DNA of 64,000 bases from Linepithema humile (lineage: Eukaryota > Arthropoda > Insecta > Hymenoptera > Formicidae), in NCBI RefSeq assembly GCF_040581485.1, contig NC_090134.1, positions 16,235,501-16,299,500 on the forward strand. The letters are read 5' to 3'. A program made the translations under genes and the position numbers. Shown piece by piece: positions 14,001 through 25,100 of the stretch (positions are counted from its first letter, which is position 1; each line of letters begins with the position of its first letter). The notes beneath the pieces were generated by a model. It had not been told where the DNA came from, did no database searches, and saw only the letters and a list, made by a program, of their open reading frames with translations.

Positions 14001-15397
14001 AATATATTCAAAAGATAAATTCTAATTTTTCAGACATTTTTTACATGTGTTTTGAATTTCAGTTACGTTCCGTAATTTGATTAGGATCGCTTTTAGAAGA
14101 TAGATCTCTTATTCTTTTATTTTTAATTGTCTTAATACTTTAGACAAATAAACTTTAGCCTCTGATTTAATTTTGTCGTGCATATAATATTATGATTTTT
14201 GTTCTATGAAGTGTCACACGAATAAGCGAGCTCATTTACGTACCTCATTTTGATCGAGTATAACTATAAAAAAATCATTCAAATCGTAAACAGACATTTG
14301 TACATAAATACGAGTTATCTTGGTGACGGAAAATCTTGTATTTCACTGAAGAACAACACGATATCTGAAAATCATGTTTGAGAAATCAAAACTTTGAAGA
14401 TTTATAATATTCCTGATTCTTAACATTTGCGAATTTTTGAAGTTGCGTTGCGTATTATTGATGAATCTTCGTTGCTCTTTTACAATAATTATTTTCAATG
14501 AAATTATATGACTCAAAAGAGTAGATAAAGCATAATTCTTAATAATTTATTCAAAATATTTTTGTTAATATAAGACTATCGATATTATAAAACTGCAAAT
14601 CGTGAAAATTGCATTTGCTTGCATCTCTATAACATTCTTTTTATCAATATTATTAGCGATATAAGCACTTTATTGAAATTTGATCAATTAGAAACATTGT
14701 GTATATTGTAATAGAATTGTTTTTATCGCTCAGTTAAGACTTAAATCACTTAATTATGATCTGCAACAATTTTTACGTAAAACGTGTTAGTACATCTAGT
14801 CAAATGCGAGATAAGATAAAAATAAAGTGGGACGAGTAGAAGCATGATTCCGACGGCGCGCATAATTCGTTTATTCAAGCTATTAAATTTATTCAATGAA
14901 TAATTCAGATAAATTTTATAAAATAAAAGATAAAATCACTTCTTCAATTTAGTATATGTATAATCTATCGAGTTTTAATAAATATACGCAAATGTTTTTG
15001 ATATTTATGAATTATGCTATCAAACACGAATTCAATTTGATATCCGTCAAATTTAATATTAATTTCTTTAACATTTGAATACTTATTTTGTTATTACATG
15101 AAAAATGTTGCTAATTAACAGATTAGTTTAATCGTCTCACGTTATTTGTATCGTGCGAGTTAGAAATTTTTGCTTGGAACAAGATTAAAATTCTAAATAA
15201 TATTAGTTTTTTGAAAGAAATCCAGACAAAATAATCTTCATAATCAATCTGTATATTATAAATGTTCCCGTAAATAGAATTTTTGTACTTGTTTTTTTTT
15301 CGTTCACGCTCAATAGTCGTTTTCTACACTTCTAGAATTTTAAATCATTGACCAATGTTTAAAATAAGTTTCTGTCAATCGAATATTGTCAGAAATA

Positions 15398-15467
<70 letters not shown>

Positions 15468-16890
15468 TCTCTTTTTCTCTCTATATGGAATTAAAATGTA
15501 TTAATTTCTATGTCTTGCAAGATCGTAAATTTGATTTTTTGAGCACATTAAGACCATGTTTTATCTCTAAAATTATGACAAATGACCCGATGCTTTGAGA
15601 CATTCTTACTTTCTGAAAGGCAAGTTCGGGAAACATTTAACACCGCAAAAAAATAATATTCTCACCTGGCTTTGGTTCACTCTGATATGATGGTTTCTTC
15701 ATCCATCCGTACGGGCTTCTCCGCTCCGTTTTGGGGCATGCCTGCCGTCGAGATGTGGACGGCATATTTATCTCACTATTATTTCTCGATGTCGATGGTA
15801 AATCCATGCCTGACGTTGAAGGCATATTGATGCCAGATGTAGACGGTAGATTAATGCACGATGTAGGCAGATTGATACCGGATGTAGACGGCAGATTCAT
15901 ATTATCAGCAGTGCACGGCACGTTCATACTGCCACTCGCGTATGATACATTGAGATTATTGGGCGACGTTGTAGGCGTTGTGGTATAGTGGCTGCTAGAG
16001 CTACTTGCGTGGCCGTTCATAGCGGTAGTTATTGGCATGACTCCCATTGCGCCGTTCTCGTTGTTCATGTTCCATTGCACTATTTGCTGGCCGTTCACGT
16101 GCTGCTGCTCCGGTGACGATCGCGATGGTGACAATTGTTGCTGGAAGTGCTGCGGCGGCGAGTGTTGCTGCATGTGTTGCTGGGGCGAGAGATGCTGTTG
16201 ATAGTGTTGGGGCGACGAATGCTGATACGGTGGCGAGTGATCCTGCATATGCGGGTGCGGCAATGCGTGCTGGTGAATATGCTGCTGCTGCTGCTGCTGC
16301 TGCTGTTGTTGCGGGGAATGTTGTTGCAAGTGGTTCGGTGGCGAATGTTGTTGCAAGTGGTTCGGTGGCGAATGTTGCTGCAAGTGGTTCGGTGGCGAAT
16401 GTTGTTGCAAACTATGCGGCGGTGTGTGCGCAAGCTGCGCGTGTTGCGACGGCAGTTGTTGCTGGCAGTACGACGATTGCGGCTGCGACGGCGATGGCAT
16501 TGGATATTGCAGATAGCCGGTCAGTGTCGGCGAATAAGTTGTCGGCCATGCGGGTATGAAGGTCTCGTGAGCGTTGTAGAATTGCGAGGAAAACGAACTG
16601 GCCTGAGAGAATAACAATGGTGGCCTAGGGTGTATTCTACGCGAATGTCCGTTCCAGTATGACTGAGCACCGTCAATCGTGGTGGCCGCAACGGCAACCG
16701 CGGCATGTGGCTGAACCTGTTGCATGGATTGCTGCTGCATTTGCGGCGCCGGAAGTTGTTGCTGCTGGTGCTGCTGATTACCGCCGACTTGATTCTGCTG
16801 CTGGCGATACATAACACTGTGGTTTCTATCATAAACCTGGTGCATCATATTCAATATAGCGTTCAAAGATTCATTTGAATAGATCGTCAT
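5044..16890 (-). CDS. cad: Caudal homeobox transcription factor (3 coding exons)
   Basis: Exons join 16890-15666, 5942-5797 and 5409-5044; all borders are GT..AG and phases match, giving 1737 nt and 578 residues. Exon 1 encodes a Gln/His/Pro/Ser-rich N-terminus with a polyglutamine run and three tandem HSPPNHLQQ repeats. It ends in a PYGWM hexapeptide (about residues 393-397), the Caudal/Cdx form of the motif that contacts the Exd/Pbx cofactor. The homeodomain spans about residues 414-473 and crosses the exon 2/3 junction; KDKYRVVYSDYQRLELEKEF and the recognition helix VKIWFQNRRAKDRK are diagnostic of the Caudal class. After it come a Gln/Ala-rich stretch, polyproline and repeated QPQVPQ units. 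Established role: nuclear activator of posterior patterning, segmentation and gut identity. The N-terminal repeats look insect-lineage specific. An AATAAA signal lies 120 nt past the stop. Confidence 0.96.
11736..11750. promoter_or_regulatory. Candidate Caudal/posterior Hox site in cad intron 1
   Basis: GGCGCCATAAAAGCG contains, on the minus strand, TTTTATGGCG, which fits the TTTATGG Caudal/Cdx consensus. It lies in a GC-balanced island within the AT-rich intron. Autoregulation is inference only. Confidence 0.3.
15401..15482. repeat. (CT)n microsatellite
   Basis: About 35 uninterrupted CT units followed by an imperfect pyrimidine tail, just inside the first intron of cad near exon 1. Confidence 0.97.
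16200..16430 (-). repeat. CAG/polyglutamine and HSPPNHLQQ coding repeats in cad exon 1
   Basis: Tandem near-identical 27-bp units encode HSPPNHLQQ three times (about 16318-16400), next to a run of CAG codons encoding about ten glutamines (about 16280-16312). Slippage-prone coding DNA. The transactivation region of Caudal proteins is often Gln/Pro-rich. Confidence 0.85.
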
Positions 16891-17526
16891 CGCGCTGTGA
16901 TGGCATGCCTACATTTCACGTATAATTAGTTAACTTATTCTAATTTATAATACAACTTACTCGATTCACAATTGCGAATTATTTAGCTCACACTACGAAT
17001 GCGCACAACACCGGTGACGAACTGCGATGGATATCGGAGTCGTTAGGAATAATTAGAAACATCGAAATCAATCGTGCGGACTGAACCGCAACCGTCGTCG
17101 TTGGTTGAAAATATATCCACACTGTCGACACGATTTCGACGAACGCTTACGAAACTACCCTCGCGATAGCTCAGCGACGAATGTAATTGTATACCTGAGA
17201 AATGGTTGTGTTGCGGCGCTGTTGGTTGAATAAGCTCCGCCCTCATCAAAAGCTACTGGACGCACACAACCTACATCCGCCACTCGGTGTAATGGTGTCC
17301 AACGAGCGACGCCCGGAAATAGAGGACACCCGCCCAGAACGAGAGGAAAAGAGAGGGCGAGAGGGAGGATAAAGAGAGAGCGAGAGAGAGGACGAAGAGA
17401 GAGGGAGAAAGAAAGAGAAAGAGAGAGAGAGATACACACACACACACACATATATATATAGAAAGAGAGAGAGAGAAAAAGAGAGAGAGAGAGAAAGAGA
17501 AGATAGCTTTTATCTTTTGACTCCAC
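16891..17526 (-). promoter_or_regulatory. cad 5' leader and probable promoter region
   Basis: Directly upstream of the cad ATG. A minus-strand acceptor (AAATGTAG/GCATGCC, exon side at 16908) and a donor (TTTCTCAG/GTATAC, exon side at 17195) could define a short leader intron. A conserved-looking block (17226-17295) that recurs at 25.5 kb lies in the presumed leader exon or core promoter. The region from 17350 to 17500 is GA-rich on the plus strand, with a (CA)n/(TA)n patch. No transcription start can be fixed from sequence alone. Confidence 0.45.
17350..17505. repeat. GA-rich purine tract with (CA)n and (TA)n core
   Basis: GAGA-dense tract interrupted by ACACACACACACAC and TATATATATA near 17434-17460. 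GAGA repeats near insect promoters can bind GAGA factor, but a plain microsatellite is equally likely. Confidence 0.85.
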
Positions 17527-19275
17527 CTTTCGATGCTGTTTGGTGAAAGTAACTGTCTCCCTTCTTTTCCCCCTCTATTTTTTCCCTTTTATTTCTATAT
17601 AACAATTTTTTTACGAGATGGACGGGAGAAAATGGTTTTTGTATTTAATTTTCTAATAGTAGAGAAAAATTAGATTACTTATTATTATTTACTAATCTTC
17701 TTTTCTTCTTACTTATTATTCTTCTTACTTATAATCTTCTTACTTATTATTATTTATTAATCTTCTATTTCTCGTTGAGAGTGCTCCCGATTAAGACAAG
17801 AATTATCGAGCAACTTGCGTCCGGGAGGATATTTTATTTAAACAGCATTGAAAGCATTGCTTCTACTCACATTCTACTCACACCTCCATTGTACATCCGA
17901 TTCATATAAAGATCAATGCATATTATATGAAATAAAAATACGAAGGCGTTATACGCGAAGCGTATCGTTCCGTTTCGTTTCGAATGTACTCGTACATTAC
18001 TGCATTTGAAGCCTGCAAAAAATATTTGTTAGTAAGTAAACATTCGTTCGATAAAATTAAAAGTAATTTAACATATCAATATTTTAATAAAATATAATTT
18101 TATGTATATATTATATACAATTTTTCTAAGTAGCCATTTTCAAGATGACAACTAAACGGAGAATAATCGTGCATAAATCATATCGTAGCGCACGTACGTT
18201 TACAATCGGAATCGGTACATTCGCGTAATATATTATTTTATTGCGTGGTTGTAACAAAATCATACATGATAGCCCGGGATGTATAACACTTATAAACGCC
18301 ACCAGAAGTTCATAAATTATTTCGCCGCTTAGATGATTTAGAGCCAAACACTTGCGTTTATTTTCTTAATCACAATAGTGATTAAGATCGATAATCATGT
18401 TTATTACGTTTACTTAAGTTGAAGCGAGCTTTACACATTGCATTCATTTAACACTGCCAGACAAATGTCTTCGTGTATCATAGTATTACTGAATGGCACT
18501 AATAAGTTAGCAATATTTTTATTAAATTTATTCTTGCGTGAAAAACGTTAGACAGATGTTATGCAATAATTATTTTTTTTATTCTCATTTTTTAAACTGA
18601 TTATTTTGACACGATTTTTATAAAACCCTTGTGACATGACGTATGTCTTAATGATATTGGAAGAATCGATTACAAGATATATTCGAGTTACGAATCCTTG
18701 CATCTTAATTGTTGTAAGATTAAAGTGTATCCTTCTGTTCCGTTTTTATGTATCTATCTGTAAGTCGCATGTTACTTTTCTTTTCCCATTTGCTGCTTGC
18801 TTATTGGTTGCACCATTGTGAATGCTTACAGACTTACACTTTAACCTCTTTTTCTGTATTCACGTTTATATCAACGCTGTATAACCTTCTGTATAACCAA
18901 GTGTTGGCTTATAATAAGTCTACTAAGTATTTCAATTGACTTGGGGTGGTGTATTTCATTCTGGAAACCATTTACAACATTATTAAGAAATCCTAAATGC
19001 GTATTTATCCGCATAAGTGGTCGCACGAATGTAATATATCGATTATAGCCGATTATGGTCAATTATCAACTTTATTTTTTTATTTATTTTTTTATTTTAT
19101 TGCACGTGATCATCCATTGTGTGACAGTGCGACTTGCTATTTTCTTTTTATTTTATTGTAGCAATTTACGTACAGCAGTATATTTAGCGTTTACTTGTGT
19201 AGTAAAAACTACTAACCCCGTAGAGAATTTGTCAGGTACTGGTAGTGACTTATGATTGTTGCGTTCTTATGCAAG

Positions 19276-19315
19276 TTAGTCCGTAGTCCGTTAGTCCGTA
19301 GTCCGTAGTCCGTAT
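19276..19315. repeat. AGTCCGT minisatellite
   Basis: Five or six imperfect copies of (TT)AGTCCGT in a row. Confidence 0.85.
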
Positions 19316-20800
19316 AGTTTGCCTTGGAAACTAAGCAGAAGCGCTTAAAATCGATTTTTACGCAATAAAGTTTACGATTTTGAAAGGATTTCGGCAGATG
19401 GACATCGGTAATAATGTTGTACTATTGATACATTAATAACACCGAAGGTATGCCGCCGAAAAGCACTAAAAGTTTTACAAGGATCCATTTTTTATCAGGA
19501 AAGAGCTCCAAGAGCATAAAATTAACTTTCAAAGTAAATATAATAAGTTTAGATTTCAAATAATGAGTTTAGTCAAACAGTTGTGTATAAGATAACATAA
19601 ATCATTGACTTCGAATCTGTATTATATATAATTATGATGTTTCTCATTGTTTCTTGCGAACACGCAAAATATAAATCTTTTTTTCGTCACTTCTCTGAAA
19701 TTGTATCAATTGCATTGCTTTTTAAGCAATATTTTATTATATTTTATAGGTACGTAATATAATAAATATATGTTCTATCATATAATATAATGTATACCAA
19801 AATTTATTATTTTACATACCTATAACTTGAAAATAAAAGAATTTATTTCAAAATAAACATTTTGATCTGATCGACGCAGAGAGGAAGATACATTTTTATA
19901 TTTTACTTATTACGATTCACATCTCATTTTTGTTATTTAAAAAAATTCTAATTAAAGTTCATAAAATTTCATTTATTTAACTCTTACTCATAATTACATA
20001 AAATATCGACATAAGAGTAATAAGAGAGACCTTTTATTTTATTTTTAGGTTCTTTTTCAAATAGGTTTTTTAAATATGATGTTGCTTAATTTAATTGATC
20101 ATCTAGAAAAATGCAGAAAATAGAAGAAATTATTATATAAAAATTAATATATTTAATTATATTTATTTTGAACAAATATTAGATTATTGCGAACAAATAT
20201 TAGAAACGCAATGGATCATAATCTTAAGATTTTTGAGATTTTCTTGTACCATAACATCCACCGGAAATAATATCAGTAATGGATAGTCTAAATATCTTAG
20301 AATAAAAGATATCGTAAGATAAAAAAAGGAGCAAAAAAGAATCTAAATGCCTTTGTTGAAGTAACCCTATAGAGTAACGATTCAAAAGGATCGGATTGCA
20401 AAATACCTGGGTATTTTATGGAAGTGATGAAAAGGATAGGTAGTGTTTTCAACGGATGTTCACTCGATGCCGACTTTACAGTTAAGATACAAAAACGCAT
20501 GGTGCACGTAGTAAAACGAGGGAGACACAATTTTCACCACAGGCTACAATTTATATTTACAATTCATTGTAACCCTTGCGCCTAAAATACTTACATATGT
20601 ACATAATATATATTGGTCGTAACTTGTGTGAAACACAACTGCTAAATGCAAAAATTGCATGCAGCATGCCATTAGTTCAACTATGAATTTACATTAATAT
20701 TTAGCCGACTATTTGTTTACTGAATAAGATCTTATTTGTTTATATATTTTAAATCTGTTATAATATTTATTAATTTATTAATTTACAAAAGATATATGTA

Positions 20801-20802
<2 letters not shown>

Positions 20803-20860
<58 letters not shown>
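20803..20860. repeat. (CA)n microsatellite
   Basis: 29 AC units followed by degenerate GTACACGCGCACAC. Confidence 0.97.
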
Positions 20861-20862
<2 letters not shown>

Positions 20863-22119
20863 ACACGCGCACACAAACACGCACACTCACGCGCGCCATA
20901 TGCTTCACATAAGTATATATAATTGTGATATACGCTTCTGTTTATTAACGTTATTAACGCGTATGTGGTACAAAAGACATTTATGTTGCAATCATAAAAC
21001 AATCACCTTCCACATATAACTGAGCAATTGCCTGTGTTATCATTCTTATGACTAGTATTCAGTCGAGAGAAATAGTGTCACACAAGAATTAGTCTCGAGA
21101 AGCGTATGTGTGTAAGTGGCCACATCACTGGAGAACAATTTGCTCTCACACTTGTATTCTTGCTTAATCCTGTTTATTTTCAAAAGTTACTTTTAAATAT
21201 GGACACCGAGCTTTAAAGCATACCAATAATATTTACAACGAAGATGAATGGATGCGTAAAAACGTAAAATTTATATTGAGCATTTATAACGTTAATCTGT
21301 TATAGATAATAAAACACATAATTATTATATTTTTCTCACGGCACGTGCCGTACATCTTTATTACAGGTCATAGATTTATAGGTTTATTTTTAGGTGTAAA
21401 TTGTTTCCTAAAACGCCCTCAGACGCTATCGAAAATACCACGTATAACGTCAGAATTCTGAAGATTGTCCCTTACAGGTTTGCTGTAATAAGTTAATAAT
21501 AATCTTGCTAGCAGATTTATGTACCTTTCCGCGCAATATCAAGAGTCTGTAAAATAATTTGGAAAAATAATGAAGTATAATAGATTGCAAAAATTGGTAG
21601 GAAATTGAATAATGATATAATTTTAGTGAAGTTAAATTGTGATCAATAATCATGATCATATCGTAATTAATAATATATACGATTCTAGTTAAAAAAAAAA
21701 ATAAAATAAATAAAAGGAAATCGAATTCAGAGAGGAATGAGCAGAGAATATGTTTCTACGCTTTCTACGTTCACGGGTTTTCTTTGACATATCGTCTCGT
21801 GAACGAATCGATCAAAATGCAAATTAAACGCTGGCGAACATTTTTTCGCATTTATTACGACGTATATTGTATATCTTCCGAACTTTGACAACGAGAATTT
21901 GCATTCATGGCTTGTTCATTGTTTATTCGCTCATATCCACGTTTATACGTAAAACAAACGTGAAAAAAGGAGAGCCTGATCAAACGAAGATAACTCGGTG
22001 TATCTTTTGCGTTGGAGAATTATAGTTACGTGAGCCCCATGGACATTAATTGGCGGACATCTTCGTTGCCTCGCCGAGACGGCTTTAATGATCAGCCCGT
22101 AAAAATGTTTTCTATTTTT

Positions 22120-22135
22120 TTTATGACGCCATAAA
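22120..22135. promoter_or_regulatory. Palindromic Caudal/Abd-B-type site pair
   Basis: TTTATGACGCCATAAA holds two TTTATGRC half-sites in inverted orientation. TTTATGG/TTTATGA is the established consensus class for Caudal/Cdx and posterior Hox proteins. It sits in a balanced-composition island 5.2 kb upstream of the cad start. Confidence 0.4.
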
Positions 22136-25100
22136 CACTCCGCCGGCAAAGCCGCGCGCAGTGTTCTCGTTGCAGCTTATTTTATGCGCCGTTCCACGAT
22201 ATCTTTATACGTGCACATAAATACATATATGTGCATTTGCATCATTAACACATCGATCCGAAAATGTAGCTATTAATCATACTCGAATAATTCGGATATC
22301 AAAATGGAGTGAAATTGCACACAGCAGACAGTAACTTTGCACCCACGGGCGCCATGATGAGATCGCACTCGCGCGATTTTAGATCGCCAAGCAATGTTAA
22401 AAAGTTCAATTACGAAATACTGTTTTATGAACTTAAACTTCATGGAATTATTTATCATTTGTACATTTTAACAATTTAATTTTACTTAAAGTATTTTTAC
22501 AAATTTTGTCGTTTTTTTTCTATATTTATTCTATATTTTATTTGGAAAGAGACACACCTCGATTTTATTTTTATAAAGTCGAAATGTGTACTTTATTTTC
22601 CTTGAAGGCTCTATCATCTCTAAAAAGAATCATCTAGAAGAGTTGGAATTCCTGGAATATTTAGTTATACTGCAGCGGGAGGGACGAGGGATCGTGAGCG
22701 CAACCTCTCGATTATAGTACCTGCGGGAAGCGTGATGGCACATCGGAGCGCCTCAACGTCTCATAACTTTACATAAAATTAGTACCTAAAAGCCCTTCGT
22801 CCTTGAGGGCCGCGGAAAGCTCTCGCACTGGCATTATGACCGCAGAAGTTCTAACGTTTAATCGGCGAACATAACATTAGATACTGGAAGCGCGTAATAA
22901 TATGTATAAGTGGACGAATATCTCAAATATGATTTAAAATACAAGTGAGTAAATTTAAAAGAAAGGAATCAACAATCAAGAATGCGGTATGCGCGTGAAA
23001 ACTGGAGAAAAATTCTGAAGATTCTTGTTTAACGTACTTCTATTTTAATAATGTTATTTCTAATATATATGTTTTTTCACAGAAACAATATAAAAATACC
23101 ACTATTGTCTGATAAAATTAAAAGTTAAACATTATTTTAAATTCAGCAAAGGGAATATAACAATTTGTGAAAGCATGAAGAATTGTGTTTACAATATTTC
23201 AGTCGCGCTTGCAAAATATTTTTTATGTGTTGAAACTCGACGTTGCTAAAGAATCGATTTATAAAATAATGTTACTTGATTGCAGCCAACATTGAGTGCC
23301 TACGGTATGTGATGTAATGTCACATGTGTCACCATGTTGCGCGATATCTTAGTGAGCACACGCGAGAGATATTAATTGCGATTGCATAATATTTACGATG
23401 TGCTTTAAATAGCGGCTCTATCTCGTTCTCAGATGAAGTTCCGTGTATCAGGAGGCGCTTACCAGAAAATTACTCATTAGCGCGATATAACATCGTATTT
23501 TAATTTCACGTTTTAATTTATCATTGTTATTGTGCGAATTCCCGGGTGTCGAGAAATTTTTACATGCTAGGAACAAATGGTGAGAAAAAAGGCGAGTCAA
23601 ATCGCGGACACAATATCGGGTATATTTATTTTTCTTATTTTTATATTTTCTATTCTCTTGAAACGAGATTGCGTATTATACATAATAATTTATATTTTAT
23701 GGGGATATTTTATATAGATACTCCTCAATCCCGTCCTTTTCATAAATATTCAGCCTATCTCGTTTTTTCTATTACACTGCGTTTTCATCGGATCAATTCT
23801 TTATCATCCATTAGTTTTCTTTGATTGCCTATTAACGCTTTTTTGTTTTACGAATATTTTCTTCTTAAGAAAATTTCTGTAACAAACATCTTATTTTCAT
23901 CGTCACGTAGTTTTGTAGTCCATCCATTAGTTATCTCGCAATTTTTATCTTATCGTGTCACAATTCCCTTCTTCACGATTGTGCAATTTTTCGATGTGAT
24001 CTGCATAACTGATTTCACGATAATAATTAAACTAGTAATAAATTTGAAATTAAATGCAATATGCGTAAAATCACAATCATATAATAAATGAAACGAAAAA
24101 TTATATATATTTATTCAATATTGTGACTTGCTTCGTTCTTAAATTTCTATCATATTTTCTATTTTGATATCAGCGAAAACTTTTCATGATAGTTAAAAAT
24201 TAAAGATGTAATTAGGATTAATCGATGAATAACGATTGAATAATGACTCTCTGTTCTAATTAAAAATCAAGATCGCCAATCTTTCGTTTATAAATAGATT
24301 AATTCAGAGCTAAAATTTGACGATTGGAATCTTTACAACGTTTGATAGATTTTAGAAATTTCTTATTTTCGAAACAATTCTCGTGATTTCCAATTTTAAT
24401 TGGTTGATTCAGATTATTATTTTTCTGTGCGCTGCGGCCTTAATGCAGTCGTATCTTTCTAAGTGCTTCCAAGGTCTTCATTGAATTACTTTTTTATTTT
24501 TAATCGTTTCTATTTGATTATTAATTAAGATTAGATACTCTATTTAATTATGTATTACTTTAAAATTCTTCTATTTTTTTTAAAGTGCAGTTTGCTAGCA
24601 TTTTTTTTCAAGATTTATATTATTCCGCAGATATATCTTGTGTATAATTCCGTATAATCTCTAGTGTGATACCTAGCATAATATAAAAATATGCAGGGCC
24701 AAAAGTTTATTGACTGTAAAAAAACGTAAAAGACATGTGTGCAACAAACATTGTTTCAACTATTCGACTCACATTTGTGCCATATTTTGTCTAAAAAAGT
24801 GGTTTAAAAGTTTTGTTCAATAAAGTCTTCCAGTAGTTTCAGTATAAACGTTATTTTCTAAAACCACTTATAATCCGTAGCTACATAAATTGTAGGCTAT
24901 TGTAATGTATATTGTGTAGGTGTAAAGAATATTTGAAGGTATAAAAAGGTGAACTTACACTCTTAAGAACGCTATTTATATAAGAAAACATGTGAAAAGT
25001 ACATAATAAAGAAAGAAACCATGAAATTATTTTGTCGGTAATATTTTTACGATAAAATAGCCAAAGGTTTCGGCTAACAGTAATAAGAAAGTTATTTATG

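Larger units (their letters stand above)
5943..15665 (-). other. First intron of cad, 9.7 kb
   Basis: Bordered by donor CCAG/GTGAG at 15666 and acceptor TTTTTTCAG at 5943. Mostly AT-rich, interrupted by islands of more balanced composition (about 7140-7500, 8000-8260, 8900-9240, 9570-9960, 10180-10950, 11660-11960 and 13250-13900), which are the likeliest places for enhancers. No coding frame with homology was recognised. GA-rich and CT-rich simple repeats occur at 10480-10560 and 15401-15482. Confidence 0.7.

Noticed and set aside
16047..16832. Long frames on both strands over cad exon 1
   Set aside because: Out-of-frame readings of CAG/CCG repeat DNA; the caudal frame, with its hexapeptide and matching splice phase, is the real one.
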